From: Diphasiastrum complanatum | Lineage: Eukaryota; Streptophyta; Lycopodiopsida; Lycopodiales; Lycopodiaceae | Assembly: GCA_029204225.1 (NCBI GenBank) | Contig: CM055103.1 | Coordinates: forward strand, 4,246,114-4,310,113 | DNA: 64,000 nt | Direction: 5' to 3' | In this document: in pieces, positions 24,801 through 37,200 of the stretch | Numbering within the stretch: position 1 is the stretch's first letter | How the letters are laid out: each line of letters starts with the position of its first letter | Notes under the pieces: generated by a model | What the model was told of the DNA's origin: nothing | Database searches by the model: none | The model's input: the letters and a program-made list of their open reading frames with translations, nothing else | Position numbers and translations under genes: made by a program

Positions 24801-27800
24801 TTCCCGTTGCTGATGCACTTCTACCTTCTCGGGCTTTTTGGATACCTTGGTATGATGTCCCTATCTTTTGGGCTAATCCTCTACTACCTTGGGCATTGCG
24901 GATACCTTGGCATTCCTGGTTGCTGCTTGATCTTCTTCTTGTCCATATGCTCCATATTTGATTTTATAAATCCATTTGCAAGTGATAGGCTTCTTACCAT
25001 CAGGTAGCTCAACCAAATTCCACGTCCTATTTTTTGATATGGCTTCCATTTTTGTTTCCATAGCTGCACACCACTCCTTGTGCTCCTTTGCTTCATCAAA
25101 AGTTTTTGGTTCTTGTAGTAGGGAAACTGTGTCATTTGTTATTCAGCTGATGATATTGATCTCTCTCTTTAATCTCCTTAATCTCTCTCTTTCCTGCTTT
25201 CTAGGGTTAAGTCTCGCTTATGTGTTGCTTTCATAGCTTAAGTCTTGCTTATGTGATGCTTTCATAGCTTAGCTCCAGATCAGTTGTGGCTCTATTCGTA
25301 ACTCCATCCAATTTCATGAAAAAACAAGCAAATATCATGAATTTTGGCCCTTTCTAGGTTTTTTCACCATGCCCAATTGGAAATTAATGGCAAGAACGTT
25401 TTCCAAATCCACATGCAATCCAAAATACAGAGTTATAACCAACCAATTGATCTGAACCTGCTGGATTTTGAATTCTACCCTCCATTTTGTGCCAAAATCA
25501 TGGAGAACAAGCCATATTTGGCCACAAAAGAGCCTAGAATCCAAATACATGGGACAATCCAACATACAACCTGAATTTCAACTACTTGAAAGTGAATTAA
25601 CTCGCTGGAAATTTCATATCCATAACTAGTTTTGAGCTACACATGCTAAAACTCCAAAAAGACACCAAAATTGATTTCCTAGCACAATTCTCCATAAACC
25701 ACAATGAAATTTGAGAGAGATATGGATCATGCAAATTGAAATTGGGACGATCCACCAACTTGCAACCTTGCTCCTCTCCTTGGATGAGAATACTAGTTGA
25801 ATACCACCAAGCCCAATGAAAAGCACCACCTCTCCAAACTTGTAAGCCTTGCTCTGATACCACTATAAGGGAAGCTCCTTAGATCCTGCTTACAAATCCC
25901 AAACACAAAGGATAACACACTATAGAGAAACCACCCAACCAAGTAGAAGCATCCAATCAAACTCTAGAAGCCTCACCCCCAAGCCAAAGAACAAGAAGCA
26001 TGAATGTAGAGTGAGAGCCTGGCAATGAATCCAAAACCATGATGAGGAATAGGGCGAGTTTGGACCCAATATATAGAGCCAAAAGCATCCTGGGCACTTA
26101 GCCATGCATAGCCCTAAGTTTCCTATACATAGATTCACCTAGAATAGAGTCCTAAGCATGGACCAACTATTCATAGAATTGCTATTGATAACTCTACACA
26201 TGCATACACTGTCTCATACCTTGTCTAAACTCCATTTAGTGTGTTCTGGGCCTCACAGGGATATTAGTTACTTTCAGGTCACGTCCAGTATGTCGTGGCA
26301 TAACTAACAGCTTGTTTCACTGGAGTACCGTGTATCCAAGACTAGGAGTATACTGTATCCTATGTACTGGTCATGGACATAACATCTACACTTGGAGTAA
26401 GGCCATGAAGGAGGAATAGCAGTACAGGCTCTTGGTTTCTCCGAGATCCTCACAACATCCACCTGCAAACGGAGACCCCTGGGCCAAACAAGAGGTTCTA
26501 ATACTCGTGTGAAGACACAACAAGGTAGACACAGGCCCACCCCCGAGTGGTAAGGGTCGAGGGAGGTCTAGAGCGCAAATTGACTACTCTGAAAGCACCA
26601 AACTTACTCAATTTTATGTCTAAACAAGGAGCTCTCAAACCAGTTTTTCTTGGTTTTAATACGTAGACGTGTGCTCCAAATAGCGGACATCTTGAGCCAT
26701 AGTGCTTTAGATGCTAGTTTCTTGGGGCCACTTTGTCTTAACAAGTGACCAAAGGGGCCCAAACTTAAGTAATAGGGCCCAAGTCTGGATGAACGTGCCG
26801 CAATTTTCAAAAAATGATTCAAGTAAATGCCTGTACGAATTCACCACCAAGCACTTTGTGTCAATGCAAACACATAGCTTCGGAAGATACTGCATATCAT
26901 AGTTTCAAAAAATTGCAACTCGATTTTTTTAAAATCGACTTGAATTGAAAGACTTGCTTGCTTTTTGGAAAAAAAATCAAAATTTTGGGTTTTTTTCTAA
27001 TTGGCTTTGCATTCCAATGACCAGAGTCTAGAAGTCTGAAAGACAAAACAAATTTGATTCATATTGACTGGGAACTGTCCTGCACATCATGCTATGAAAT
27101 TTGCACATAAGAAGAATAAACTAAATAAGAATCACCTTTGGAAGCCTATCGTCCCCAGGTGCAGCAATGTAAAATGGGCGGAATTCCCTAGAAAGTCAAT
27201 AACTCAAAACATCAGAACCCTTCAAGACGTAGCTTTTTCAGACATAACGAACCTTCGTTTGGCACATTGTAATGATAGAATACAAGCAAAGGTTTCAATT
27301 ACCCAGGTGCCAAAATTGTGGACTTCAGATTCTCAACTCCAGTAATAGGGCCGTCAATGCTCGAGTAGCAGCTCAACTTCACAGAATTCTGCAGCAATGA
27401 AATGCCAAAGTCATGTACAAACATTGCTATAGTAAACCAAAAAAGATCGAGAGAAAGATAAGAGATCCTCACATCAGGCCCCCATATTTAAGCATTCTAT
27501 ACACATATTGTCTTCAAACTTTTTGACATGTCAAATTCTCTTCATGCACATTCCTATTTGAGGCCATGCTATAACCAGAAAAATAATGCTTCTGATCCAC
27601 AAATCTCTTGTGCATCATAAATCAATCTCAGTGCAAAAATTACATGACAAGAAGCATGCACTCCTTTGTGTGACATCTATTACCAGCAGAAAGGATGAAA
27701 TTTATTTGTTAGGGCCTCAGGCCAGAGGAAATCAGGAAGAGATGCTGCACCTTCTCATCAAGAGCTTTATCCACAAACACAACAGACTTTCTGAGCTTCT

Positions 27801-29287
27801 CTAAGTATCCAACATTATCATGCCTGCAATGTTACACTTGATATGCATAAGCTAAAAAGAGTCACAACATACAACTATCTCAAAGTTCCCTAAAAAGTAA
27901 AACCTATTCACCTGCTTCTTAATGACCAAACACTTATCTTTTTTAATAATAATAAACCTGCAAAAGTAAAGCATATTTTACTACCTTATATAAAGACGGA
28001 GTGTGTAGTCTCCTTTGGATAGGCGCACTCCTTTAGGATAAACATCGCCTTTTGCTACAACTCTCTGATATTAGTGCAGATACAATAAACAATATCATCA
28101 GGCAGAAATTTAAATAAAATTAGTGATTCTACAACGGCAAGATACAAAATTCAGCCAGTCAATAAATGGTCAAAGAGATAAATCATAAAAAGGAACATGC
28201 CAAATCAGAGAAGGGAAGCCACAATACCTTGTTCACATCAGAGATCATATAAAATTGGGACTCAAACTCATTATCATAGATTCTCTTATTGAGGTATGGA
28301 AAACGTGGGGTCATCCTACCAGCTTCTGTTGAAGTAAATTTGTACCTGTATGATACAATTGTTATAACATAATATTATTATTCTCCTTTGACTGGCCAAA
28401 ACCTATGTCTAAATAACAAGGCAATGAGCTGTACTCACGTTAATGTTAAAGCATGAATTTGGCGCCCATTTTGCAGCTTATCTCTTTCAGCAGATAAGGG
28501 AACAAGCTTCGTTTCAACAGGACGATACGGTGTCCGAATCTGCAGCCATAGATTAGTTGTGAATAACATGTCTATTCACTGTGCACTCTGGATGTCATTA
28601 GCAATACTTGAGCCCCAGAAACCTAAGTTCCGTAGAAACCCGATGTATGGTTTGTTTTTCTTTTTATTTGTGGGCAATATGGGAATCAAATTAATGCCGA
28701 ATGGTTTGGGTACAATGTGGTTAAATTTAGATGGATCAATCCCTGTTTGAATGCCCCTTGACATTCAATTCAATTAGTATCAATTTTCCTTTTGCCTCAG
28801 CGATTCTGGATCCAGAAACGCGTTTCTCAGAAACAAGAAACGTGTTTCTGGGCAACTATGATATATATATATATATATATATATTAAAAGATGAGGGGTC
28901 CGGATGCGGACGCACGTCCGGACACTGGACATGTGGGACGCGTGTGGACGTGGACATATCATAGTTGCACCCCCCTTCCAAAAACGCAATCAGAAACGCG
29001 TTTCTGAACCGCGTTTCTGAAATGGGGGAGCGTTTCTGAGAAACAAAAAAATTTCATTTTGTGGGCAATATGGGTATCAAATTGAAGCTCTGATCAAGGG
29101 CATTGCATCTGTATAAGTTGCCAGATGTTCTGCTCACAGTTGGGTTGGTCACAGCATGGTTTAGGGCAATTTTAGGGCAAAAAATATATAATCTGTTTTA
29201 CTTTTGGCACGATTCTGGGTCCAGCGCAATTCTCAGAATCGCGTTTCTGGGAACGCTTTTGCCCAAAAATGCGTTTCTGGAAAACTA

Positions 29288-29343
<56 letters not shown>

Positions 29344-31214
29344 ATATATATATAACAATGTTCCCCACGGCACCTGTGCCGTGGGGGTAGGGTGCCATAC
29401 CACAGCACACATGCCGTGATACGGCACCTGTTTTTTTTTTTCTGGGTTTTTGGTTTTTTCATCAAAAATGATTAAAAAAAACAGGTGCCGTGGAGAACTT
29501 CAGTACCACGGCACTTGTACGGCACCTACAGAACCCGTGCCGTAGGAGGTGCCATGGTACGGCACATGGAAATATGATATATATATATCATAGTTACTTT
29601 AACATTTCTGCAAACGCGTTCAAAACCACAGTCAGAAAAGCGTTTCTGAAATGGGGGAGCATTTCTCAGAAACGTTTTTTTTTTTGGTTTTCTTTATGTT
29701 ATTTTAGTGGGCAATACGGATATCAAATTAAAGCATTAATTAAGGGCACTACAGCTATGTAGGTTTCCGAATGGTTTGGGTATAGTGTGGTCCAATATAG
29801 GTGGATCAATCCTTGTTTGATTCTGTCAAGAGGTTCAATTAAATTAATATCTGTTCTTTTTTTGCCTCAGCGATTCTGGATCCAAAAACGCGATTCTGGG
29901 CAACTATGATATACATACATATCATAGTGGCACGTGGTACCGCCATTATGGTACCGCGGTACCATAATGGTGCCGCCCTCAGACCAGCGGTACCAGGGCG
30001 GCACCAAAAAAATAATATTTTTTATTATTATTTTTTTTTTAAAAAAAAAACCTTTTAACTGCTAAAACTAGGTAAAAACTAAGATGTTACTGTACACGGG
30101 GACTGTACTGGGGACACTGTGGGAGAGCGGACCCAATCGGAGTGCGGCATGTGGGGGAGCAATACATGGGGCAGGTACAATAGCACATGGGCACTGTGGA
30201 GGAGCAGACCATGGACCCAATCGGAGTGCAGCATGTGGGGGAGCAATACATCCGGACAGGTACACGTCACATGGGCACTGTGGAGGAGCAGACCATGGAC
30301 CCAATCGCAGTGCAACATGTGGGGGATCAGCACATGGGGCAGGTACAGTAGCACATGGGCACTGTGGAGGAGCAGACCATGGACCCAATCGGAGTGCAGC
30401 ATGTGGGGGAGCAATACATCCGGACAGGTACACCGTCACATGGGCACTGTGGAGGAGCAGACCATGGACCCAATCGCAGTGCAGCATGTGGGGGATCAGC
30501 ACATGGGGCAGGTACAGTAGCACATGGGATCATCAACAAAAGCAAATTGGGAAACAGGCTGTGGGGTTAAATAGGCACTCACGAGACAGTGAGAGAGCCA
30601 GTGAGAGGGGGTGAGAGGCATTGTGAGAAGCTATGAGGGAGAGCCAGTGGGAGGCTGTGAGAGAGAGGCATTGTGAGAGGCTGTGTGACAGACCGAGTGA
30701 GAGGCTGTGAGAGGGGGGCTGTGAGAGAGCCAGTGAGAGCCATTGAGAGGCTATGAGAGGCTGTGAGGGTCATTTCGAGCAACAGGGTGTCGTGAGATGG
30801 CGGAGGGCGAAGCCAGGAGGAAGCTCGAGGAAGATGTCCAAAGGCACAACGAAAGGCATCGGAAGCAAGAGGTAGACATTGCAGAGATGTTGCGAGAGAC
30901 CTGGCAGAGACACCCAGAGCTGCAGATCCCTGCCCCCGCTGTGGCCCCCGCCCCCACTATCGAGCTGGATTTGGATGAGCAGATCGGAATAAACTTCACA
31001 CAACGGCAGCTCATCATGGTCAGGGAAAGGGCTATACCGCGGTACCATATCGGTCGGCTGTACCCAAAAAAAAAAAAAAAAAATTTGCGAAAATAACACG
31101 GGAAATTTTTTTTTTTTATAATATTATGGTACCGTCCTGGTACCGCGGATCCCAAGGCGCTACCGTACCGACGGTACCACTGTTATGGTACCGGCGGTAC
31201 CACGGGGTACTATG

Positions 31215-31266
<52 letters not shown>

Positions 31267-34200
31267 TAGGTCCCGCGGTACTGGGTACCGCGGATCCCGG
31301 TACCGCGGGACCATACTGGTACCGCGGTACCATGATGGTACCGCGGTACCACAATATAATAATATATTTATTATTTAATATTTTTTTTAATTTTTTTTTA
31401 CCTAAACCTACCCGCCCCCCTCGCATTTCCTCTGAAATTTTTTTGAGCCCTCTCTGCCCTGCCATCGCTGCTGGTTTTTCTTGTCTGCCTTTGATTCCTT
31501 GCGTCGCCCATCGCCCACGCAACGCCCTGCCTTGCATCTGATTTCCTTTGCCCTGCATTCGCCCATTTTCAGCGTCTCTCCAACAGTGAACCCTGCTGTT
31601 TTTTTTCCAGCAATCCATCCCTCATTTCATCTGCAATGGTGCAATCCGACCTTTCCGGTCTGTGGGACGAGGTAGACATTGTCAGGCGGGTTGCCGACAA
31701 GGCCAACAAGACCGGTCAGAAGATCGTGCGCTGCCGATACTGTCTCGTCGAGTTTGCTGCATCCCTCACTCGCCTTAAAGGCCATCTGCTCGGTGCACGC
31801 GCCAAAAATGGTGCCACCTTGAATGCTGCCCCTTGTGGCAGCATGACCGTCCCCGACAGGCAGCGACTACTGGACACCTACGGGCCGCGGCTCGTGGCAG
31901 GGGAGAACACCATTTCGGAGGGCGTTCTCCGATTTTGCACCGCTCCTTATGTGGCTAACCCAGAGTTGCTGCCTGCTTGGCTGGCACGCACGAGGAGAGG
32001 GAGTGCATCCTCCTCTGGTCCCTTTGCCCCTCAGACAGCTCTGCCTCATGCACCCCCATCTGCTCAGATTCCGGTGGATCCCGTCCCATCGCGTCCGACA
32101 GTTGCCACTGCGGTTCCACCACCACCCACTGTTGCTCGCACTCCACCAGTCTACGACTTTCTCATGGACTCTCCGCCACCCGAGCAGGCCCAGGATGGTA
32201 CTGGGCGGGCCTTCGAGGATGTGGAAGAGATCCCTTCTTCCTTCCCTTCCCATCCGGATGACCTCCTCAGCCAGCAGTTTTCGTACCCCATGCCAGATGT
32301 TGCCCCTCCACCAGTGCACCCCACCTATGCTGCTGCACCCATCCCTGCCAGTGCATCCCACTCTCCCCATTCCACGTCTACAGCCGATGCATCCACCAGC
32401 GCCCAGCCTGTCGCGTCATCGTCCATTCCCGTCATGGTTGGTGCACCGTGCTGGAGGTCCACCACCCGTCGTCCACCAGGGAGAGCCCTCGTGCAGCAAA
32501 CCATTCGCGGCGCGCATCAGCCGCACATGGACAGAGAGGCCACACAGGCCGTGGCCAGTCTGGTTTACGAGCTGAACCTGCCCTTTGCCATCACCGACTC
32601 TGAGCCCTTCAGAAGGGCCTTCCGCCTTGCACAGTCTGTCAGCCCTAGCTGGAGAGTCCCTAGTTCAGAGGTTGTCCGCACACACATGCTGAGGGATAGG
32701 GTCGAGTCCTTGTCTAGAGAGATGGAGCCTCTGCGTCGGCACTGGGCCACTTACGGTTGCAGCATCATGTCCGATGGCTGGACTGATGTCAGGAGGAGGC
32801 CGATCCTCAACATACTGGTCTCCAGCTGCATGGGCACACAGTTTTTGAGGGCAGTGGATTGCAGCAGGGGGGGGAGAGTCATATCTGCAGAGTTCATGTT
32901 TGATGTCATCAGGTCTTCCATCCTAGCCATAGGCCCACAGCATGTCGTCACGGTGGTGACGGACAATGCCACGAACTGCATTCAGATGGGTGTACTACTA
33001 GAGGCCGAGTTCCCTCATATTGTTCATACCCCCTGTGCAGCCCACGGCATAGACCTTTTGATGGGGGACATTGGAGCACTTCCCTGGGTTAGAGCCATCG
33101 TCCGGGAGGCCCTCTTCCTGGTGACTTTTGTCACCAGAAAGAGGCGTGTTCTTGCCATGTTCCGGGTGTTTAGCCATCTGGACCTCCGTAAGCCATCCCC
33201 CACGCGCTTTGCATTCGACTTGGTGGTCATCGACCGTTTGATCAGGTGCAGGGCCCAGCTTCTACAGATGGTTGCCAGTGATCTTTGGGGTGCCAGTACA
33301 TTTCCGCACACTGAGGATGGGGAGCACTTTTCTTCCACGGTGAGGGGAGACCAGTTCTGGAGGGATGCACAGACATTGTCAGGACTGCTTCGACCACTCT
33401 ACATTGTGCTCCGCATGGCTGACAGCGAGGGGTCGACACTTGGACTGGTGTATGAGCTCATGGACCGGATTGGACAGTTCCTGCAGCTGCCCATCTTGCA
33501 GCCAGAGAGGTAAGCGGTACAGTGTTGCAATTGACCTTTATCTTTTCAGTACTTGCTAGTTTGTTTTTCTGTCAATGTTAAGCTTTTTCGTAATGCCCTA
33601 AACCACATGCCCCTCACCTGCAGGATGACAGAGCTGAAGTTCATATGGGAGACGCGATGGAACTACTTCCACATGAGTATCCACAGCGTTGCACACATGC
33701 TGCATCCCCTCTTCCTCTCTCCGACACAGATCGCAGACAGGGAGCTCGAGGCCGATTGGCTTCAGTACATTCACAGGGTGGGTCCACACATAGGTTTGGA
33801 TCCTATCAGGCTCATGGAGGAGCTCGCTGCATTTCGTTTCGGCATGGGCACATTCGGCCACCCGGCTGCCCAGGATCCAGAGAGGAGGTAGCTACCCATT
33901 ACCTGGTGGACCATGTTCGGTAGCACATACCCATCTATACAGCGTCTTGCACTGCGTGTCCTTTCTCAGGTATGCATCTCATTTTATCCTCCATTTTTTG
34001 TGTTTCGTTGAAGTTTCACCTTTGCCACAATGTGCTGAAGTATTTCAATGCACGCACCACAGGACTGTGCTGCCTCTGTGTGTGAGCGTAATTGGAGCAC
34101 ATGGGCACTGATTCACACGAGGAGAAGAAACCGGTTGTCAGTGAGTCAGTTGGAGCGGTTGGTGTTCTGTAGCACCAACGCACGTCTCGCCAGGAGGCTT

Positions 34201-37200
34201 CCGACCATTACGAGCGCATTGCAGGTGATAAGCTAATCTTTCATAGCATGTTGGTTGACTCCTGGTATGTTGGTTTCATTTCTTGAAAAAGTTGTCTCTC
34301 TGACATGCAAATTTTAAACCTTGCAGACAAAGATATCTGATTTGGAGCGCCAGGTTGACTTGCCTACGGACAGCACCCATCCCATGCCTGCAGATGACCT
34401 GGGCACACAGTTGATGGCAGAGAGAGAGAGGGAGCTTGCCGAGATGAGAGAGAGAGAGCTTGGGCTTGAGCACAGAGAGCCCCCATTGTATGAGGCAGAT
34501 GAGCCAGTGTCAGAGGATGAGCATGATGAGGATGAGCCCATTCGGGTTGTGTTTGCCAGACCAGAGAGGGATGAGGCAGATTATACAGGTGCAGGGCACA
34601 CGCCACGGGCAGGGGTCACAGGTGCATCACGTGGCAGAGGTGGGACACATGGCATAGGTTATATCGGCAGACAGGCAGGGCACACAGGGGGGGGCAGTGG
34701 CATACCTACCTATGTCGACATGATGGAGGAGGCTCTTGATAGAGGGCAGAGTGGTTTAGATGCTGGTCCCGCAGATGTTTGGATGTGTGCAGCACAGAGT
34801 CATGGCCGTTACTACGACAGCACACCAGAGGAGGCACCTGATGACTTTCATTGCACAGATTGGGAGGCCATGCAGGGTCTACAGGGTGCACATGATGAGG
34901 CACGGGATGAGGCTTGGGTTGATTCAGGGGTTGGTGCACAGGATGATTCAGAGGTCGGTGCACAGGATGATTTAGAGGCTGGTGCACAGGATGAGTCCCA
35001 GAGCCCAGAGCATTTGTATTCGGATGCCCAGCTGGCCGACTTGGTTGCCACATTGGATTCAGAGGCCCAGCAGATGCCGAGTGTCAGGGCGCCCCCATCA
35101 TCTCTTGCCAGCATGCCACACAGAGTCCCAGCCAGAGCAGCCGCATGAGGTGCCTACAGTTCCTCCAGCTCCTCAGAGGGTGTATGTGCATCGCACAGCT
35201 CCTCCAGTGCCACCGATGCCATTTAGGCCTGCATCCCCTCCATCGCCGTCCACTTCTGCAGCACCAGGTCTCCATGGCAGGCCACCATCTGTGCCCAGGT
35301 TTTCTCTTGCAGCGCCCACATCCACAGTGGCTCCTCCAGTGGCAGCACCCACGTCACATCCTCCTCCTTTGGCAGCACCCAGGATGTACCAGTACCGGCC
35401 ACCACAGTGCCCCTTTCAGTACATATCGCCACTGTACTCGCCTCCTGCACAGCCAGTTCCTCCACCTGCAGCAGCCCCACGGGCACACACTCCACGAGCT
35501 CATCCTCCTCGCTCAGTTGCACAGGGAGTTCCCTCTTTTGCTTCTCTATCCCAGCCGGCCTCATCTTGGGCCCAGCCTAGCCAGCCAGGTGATTTGCATG
35601 GGGGTGACGAGGCATTGACAGCTCCTCTTGTCCGCAAGAGACCAGGCAGGCCCAAGGGTGCACCGAACAAGAAAGGCAAGGCACAGAAACTGCCAGGGAG
35701 GAGAGGACGACCACGCAGGGCTCCAGGTACAGGTAGAGGTGCAGTATCACAGCCAGTTGGAGCAGGTGTTGTTGGTTTGGCCTGCTTGGGGGCTGATGCG
35801 GAGGCTGATTGGGAGGATGAGGATGACGAGTCTTCCCCCTCGGATACACAGCCCATGCCAGTTCCAGACAGGCAGAGATATCGGCTGCGAGAGTCAGCTC
35901 GGGGCCCTGAGTTGTCTCCAGAGCATTCGTCTGAGTCAGAGCCAGAGCATTGATTGTGGCTCTATTGTTTTAGTTTCAGTAGTTTGTCTCTAGCAGACGG
36001 TCTACCATTGTACTCAGATGATTTTTCACATTATATACAGTGTTTGGCCTACATTATTTGCTGCACATTGTGCGTATGTCGCTCTGTACATGTGATGCTT
36101 TATTTTATGTTGAAGAATTCTATGTGCGTGTGTGAATCCTATTTTCATTTAATTTCGTTTGAAGTGAATGCTAGCTTCACATATATGCACCTACATCATG
36201 AGCACAGCAATCACCCCTACACCCCAAACGACATTGAATAAACACATGTAATACATCTGCATTTAAAAAAATTACAAACATTGCATCTTACATGACCAGG
36301 CTCGCGTTGCACAAAAAACAACTATGTTTTTTTTTTCAACCGTTGTATCAGGATAACATCACATATACTGTCATTTTTTTAAGCAGCCATCTAGTTATTT
36401 GCTGCACCATAAACTGCCGAAAACTACATAGCAACAGTCCGCCACATACGGGTGGACCTCATCTATTCTAAACATCCCTCACTGATCCTCCACCGACTCC
36501 TCGCCCTCGTCTGGTGCATTGTTTTGTCGCTCTTGCTCTGCCTCTCGGTTAGCCCGAGCTGCCTCCTGGTTAGCCCGACGTCTGGCCGCCCTTTCCCTGA
36601 CCATGATGAGCTGCCGTCGTGTGAAATTCATTCCGATCTGCTCATCCAGATCCAGCTCGACAGCGGGGACAGGATCCACAGCGGGGGCGGGTGGCTCCGG
36701 TTCCGGATTTCTCTGTCGAGTCTGTCGCAGCATCTCTCGGATATCTGCCTCTTGCTTCCGATGCCTCTCGTTGTGCCTTCGGATATCTTCCTCAAGCTTT
36801 CTCCTGGCTTCGCCCTCGGGCTTCGGTGGTATTCGCTCAGCCATCTCGATCGACCTTCTCCTCACAGCACCCTGATCCTTGAACACCCTCTCACAGCACC
36901 CTGGCTCTCAAACAGCCTCTCACAGCCTGTCACCGGCTCTCGCTTGCTCTCTCACTGTCTATCACTAGCCCTCTCACAGCCTCTGAAAATGCCGACCACA
37001 ATGGCATTGTGAGTGCCTATTTATCCCCACAGCCTGATCGGCCATGTGGATCCCCATCATCCCTCCATGTGCCTCCGTACCTGCCCCCATGTGATGCTCT
37101 CCCCTGTGTTGGTCTCCCATTGGGCCCATGGTCTGCTCACCCACAATGCCCATGTGCCTCTGTACTTGCCCCCATGTGATGCTACCCCCTTGTGTTGGTC

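Larger units (their letters stand above)
29920..31216. mobile_element. hAT deletion derivative with GGTACC words (1.3 kb)
   Basis: Ends are TATCATAGTGGCACGTGG and GGGGTACTATGATA. The subterminal parts are filled with GGTACCGC/GCGGTACC words. Inside are an 84-bp tandem array (30100-30540), short GAGAGGCTGTGAGAG repeats and an accessory ORF (30797-31096). All of these recur, inverted, at the right end of the long element at 31262-37499. It lacks the transposase, so it reads as an internal-deletion derivative. Confidence 0.8.

Noticed and set aside
24945-25115. Copia RT scrap as part of the gypsy-like element's own pol
   Set aside because: It is in the opposite orientation and is clearly Copia-type, so it is a foreign insertion.
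29172-29465. Open frames rich in Ile-Tyr
   Set aside because: They translate an AT dinucleotide tract.
30068-30614. Overlapping long open frames on both strands
   Set aside because: They arise because the 84-bp tandem unit is a multiple of three and lacks stops; the peptides are periodic and have no domain.
31949-32575. Additional open frames overlapping the transposase exon
   Set aside because: They are shadow frames of the Pro/Ser-rich linker; the transposase frame carries all conserved motifs.
34706-35856. Minus-strand frames opposite the transposase tail
   Set aside because: Low-complexity Pro/Ser/Cys translations of the antisense of Asp/Gly/Ala- and Pro-rich repeats; no conserved motif.
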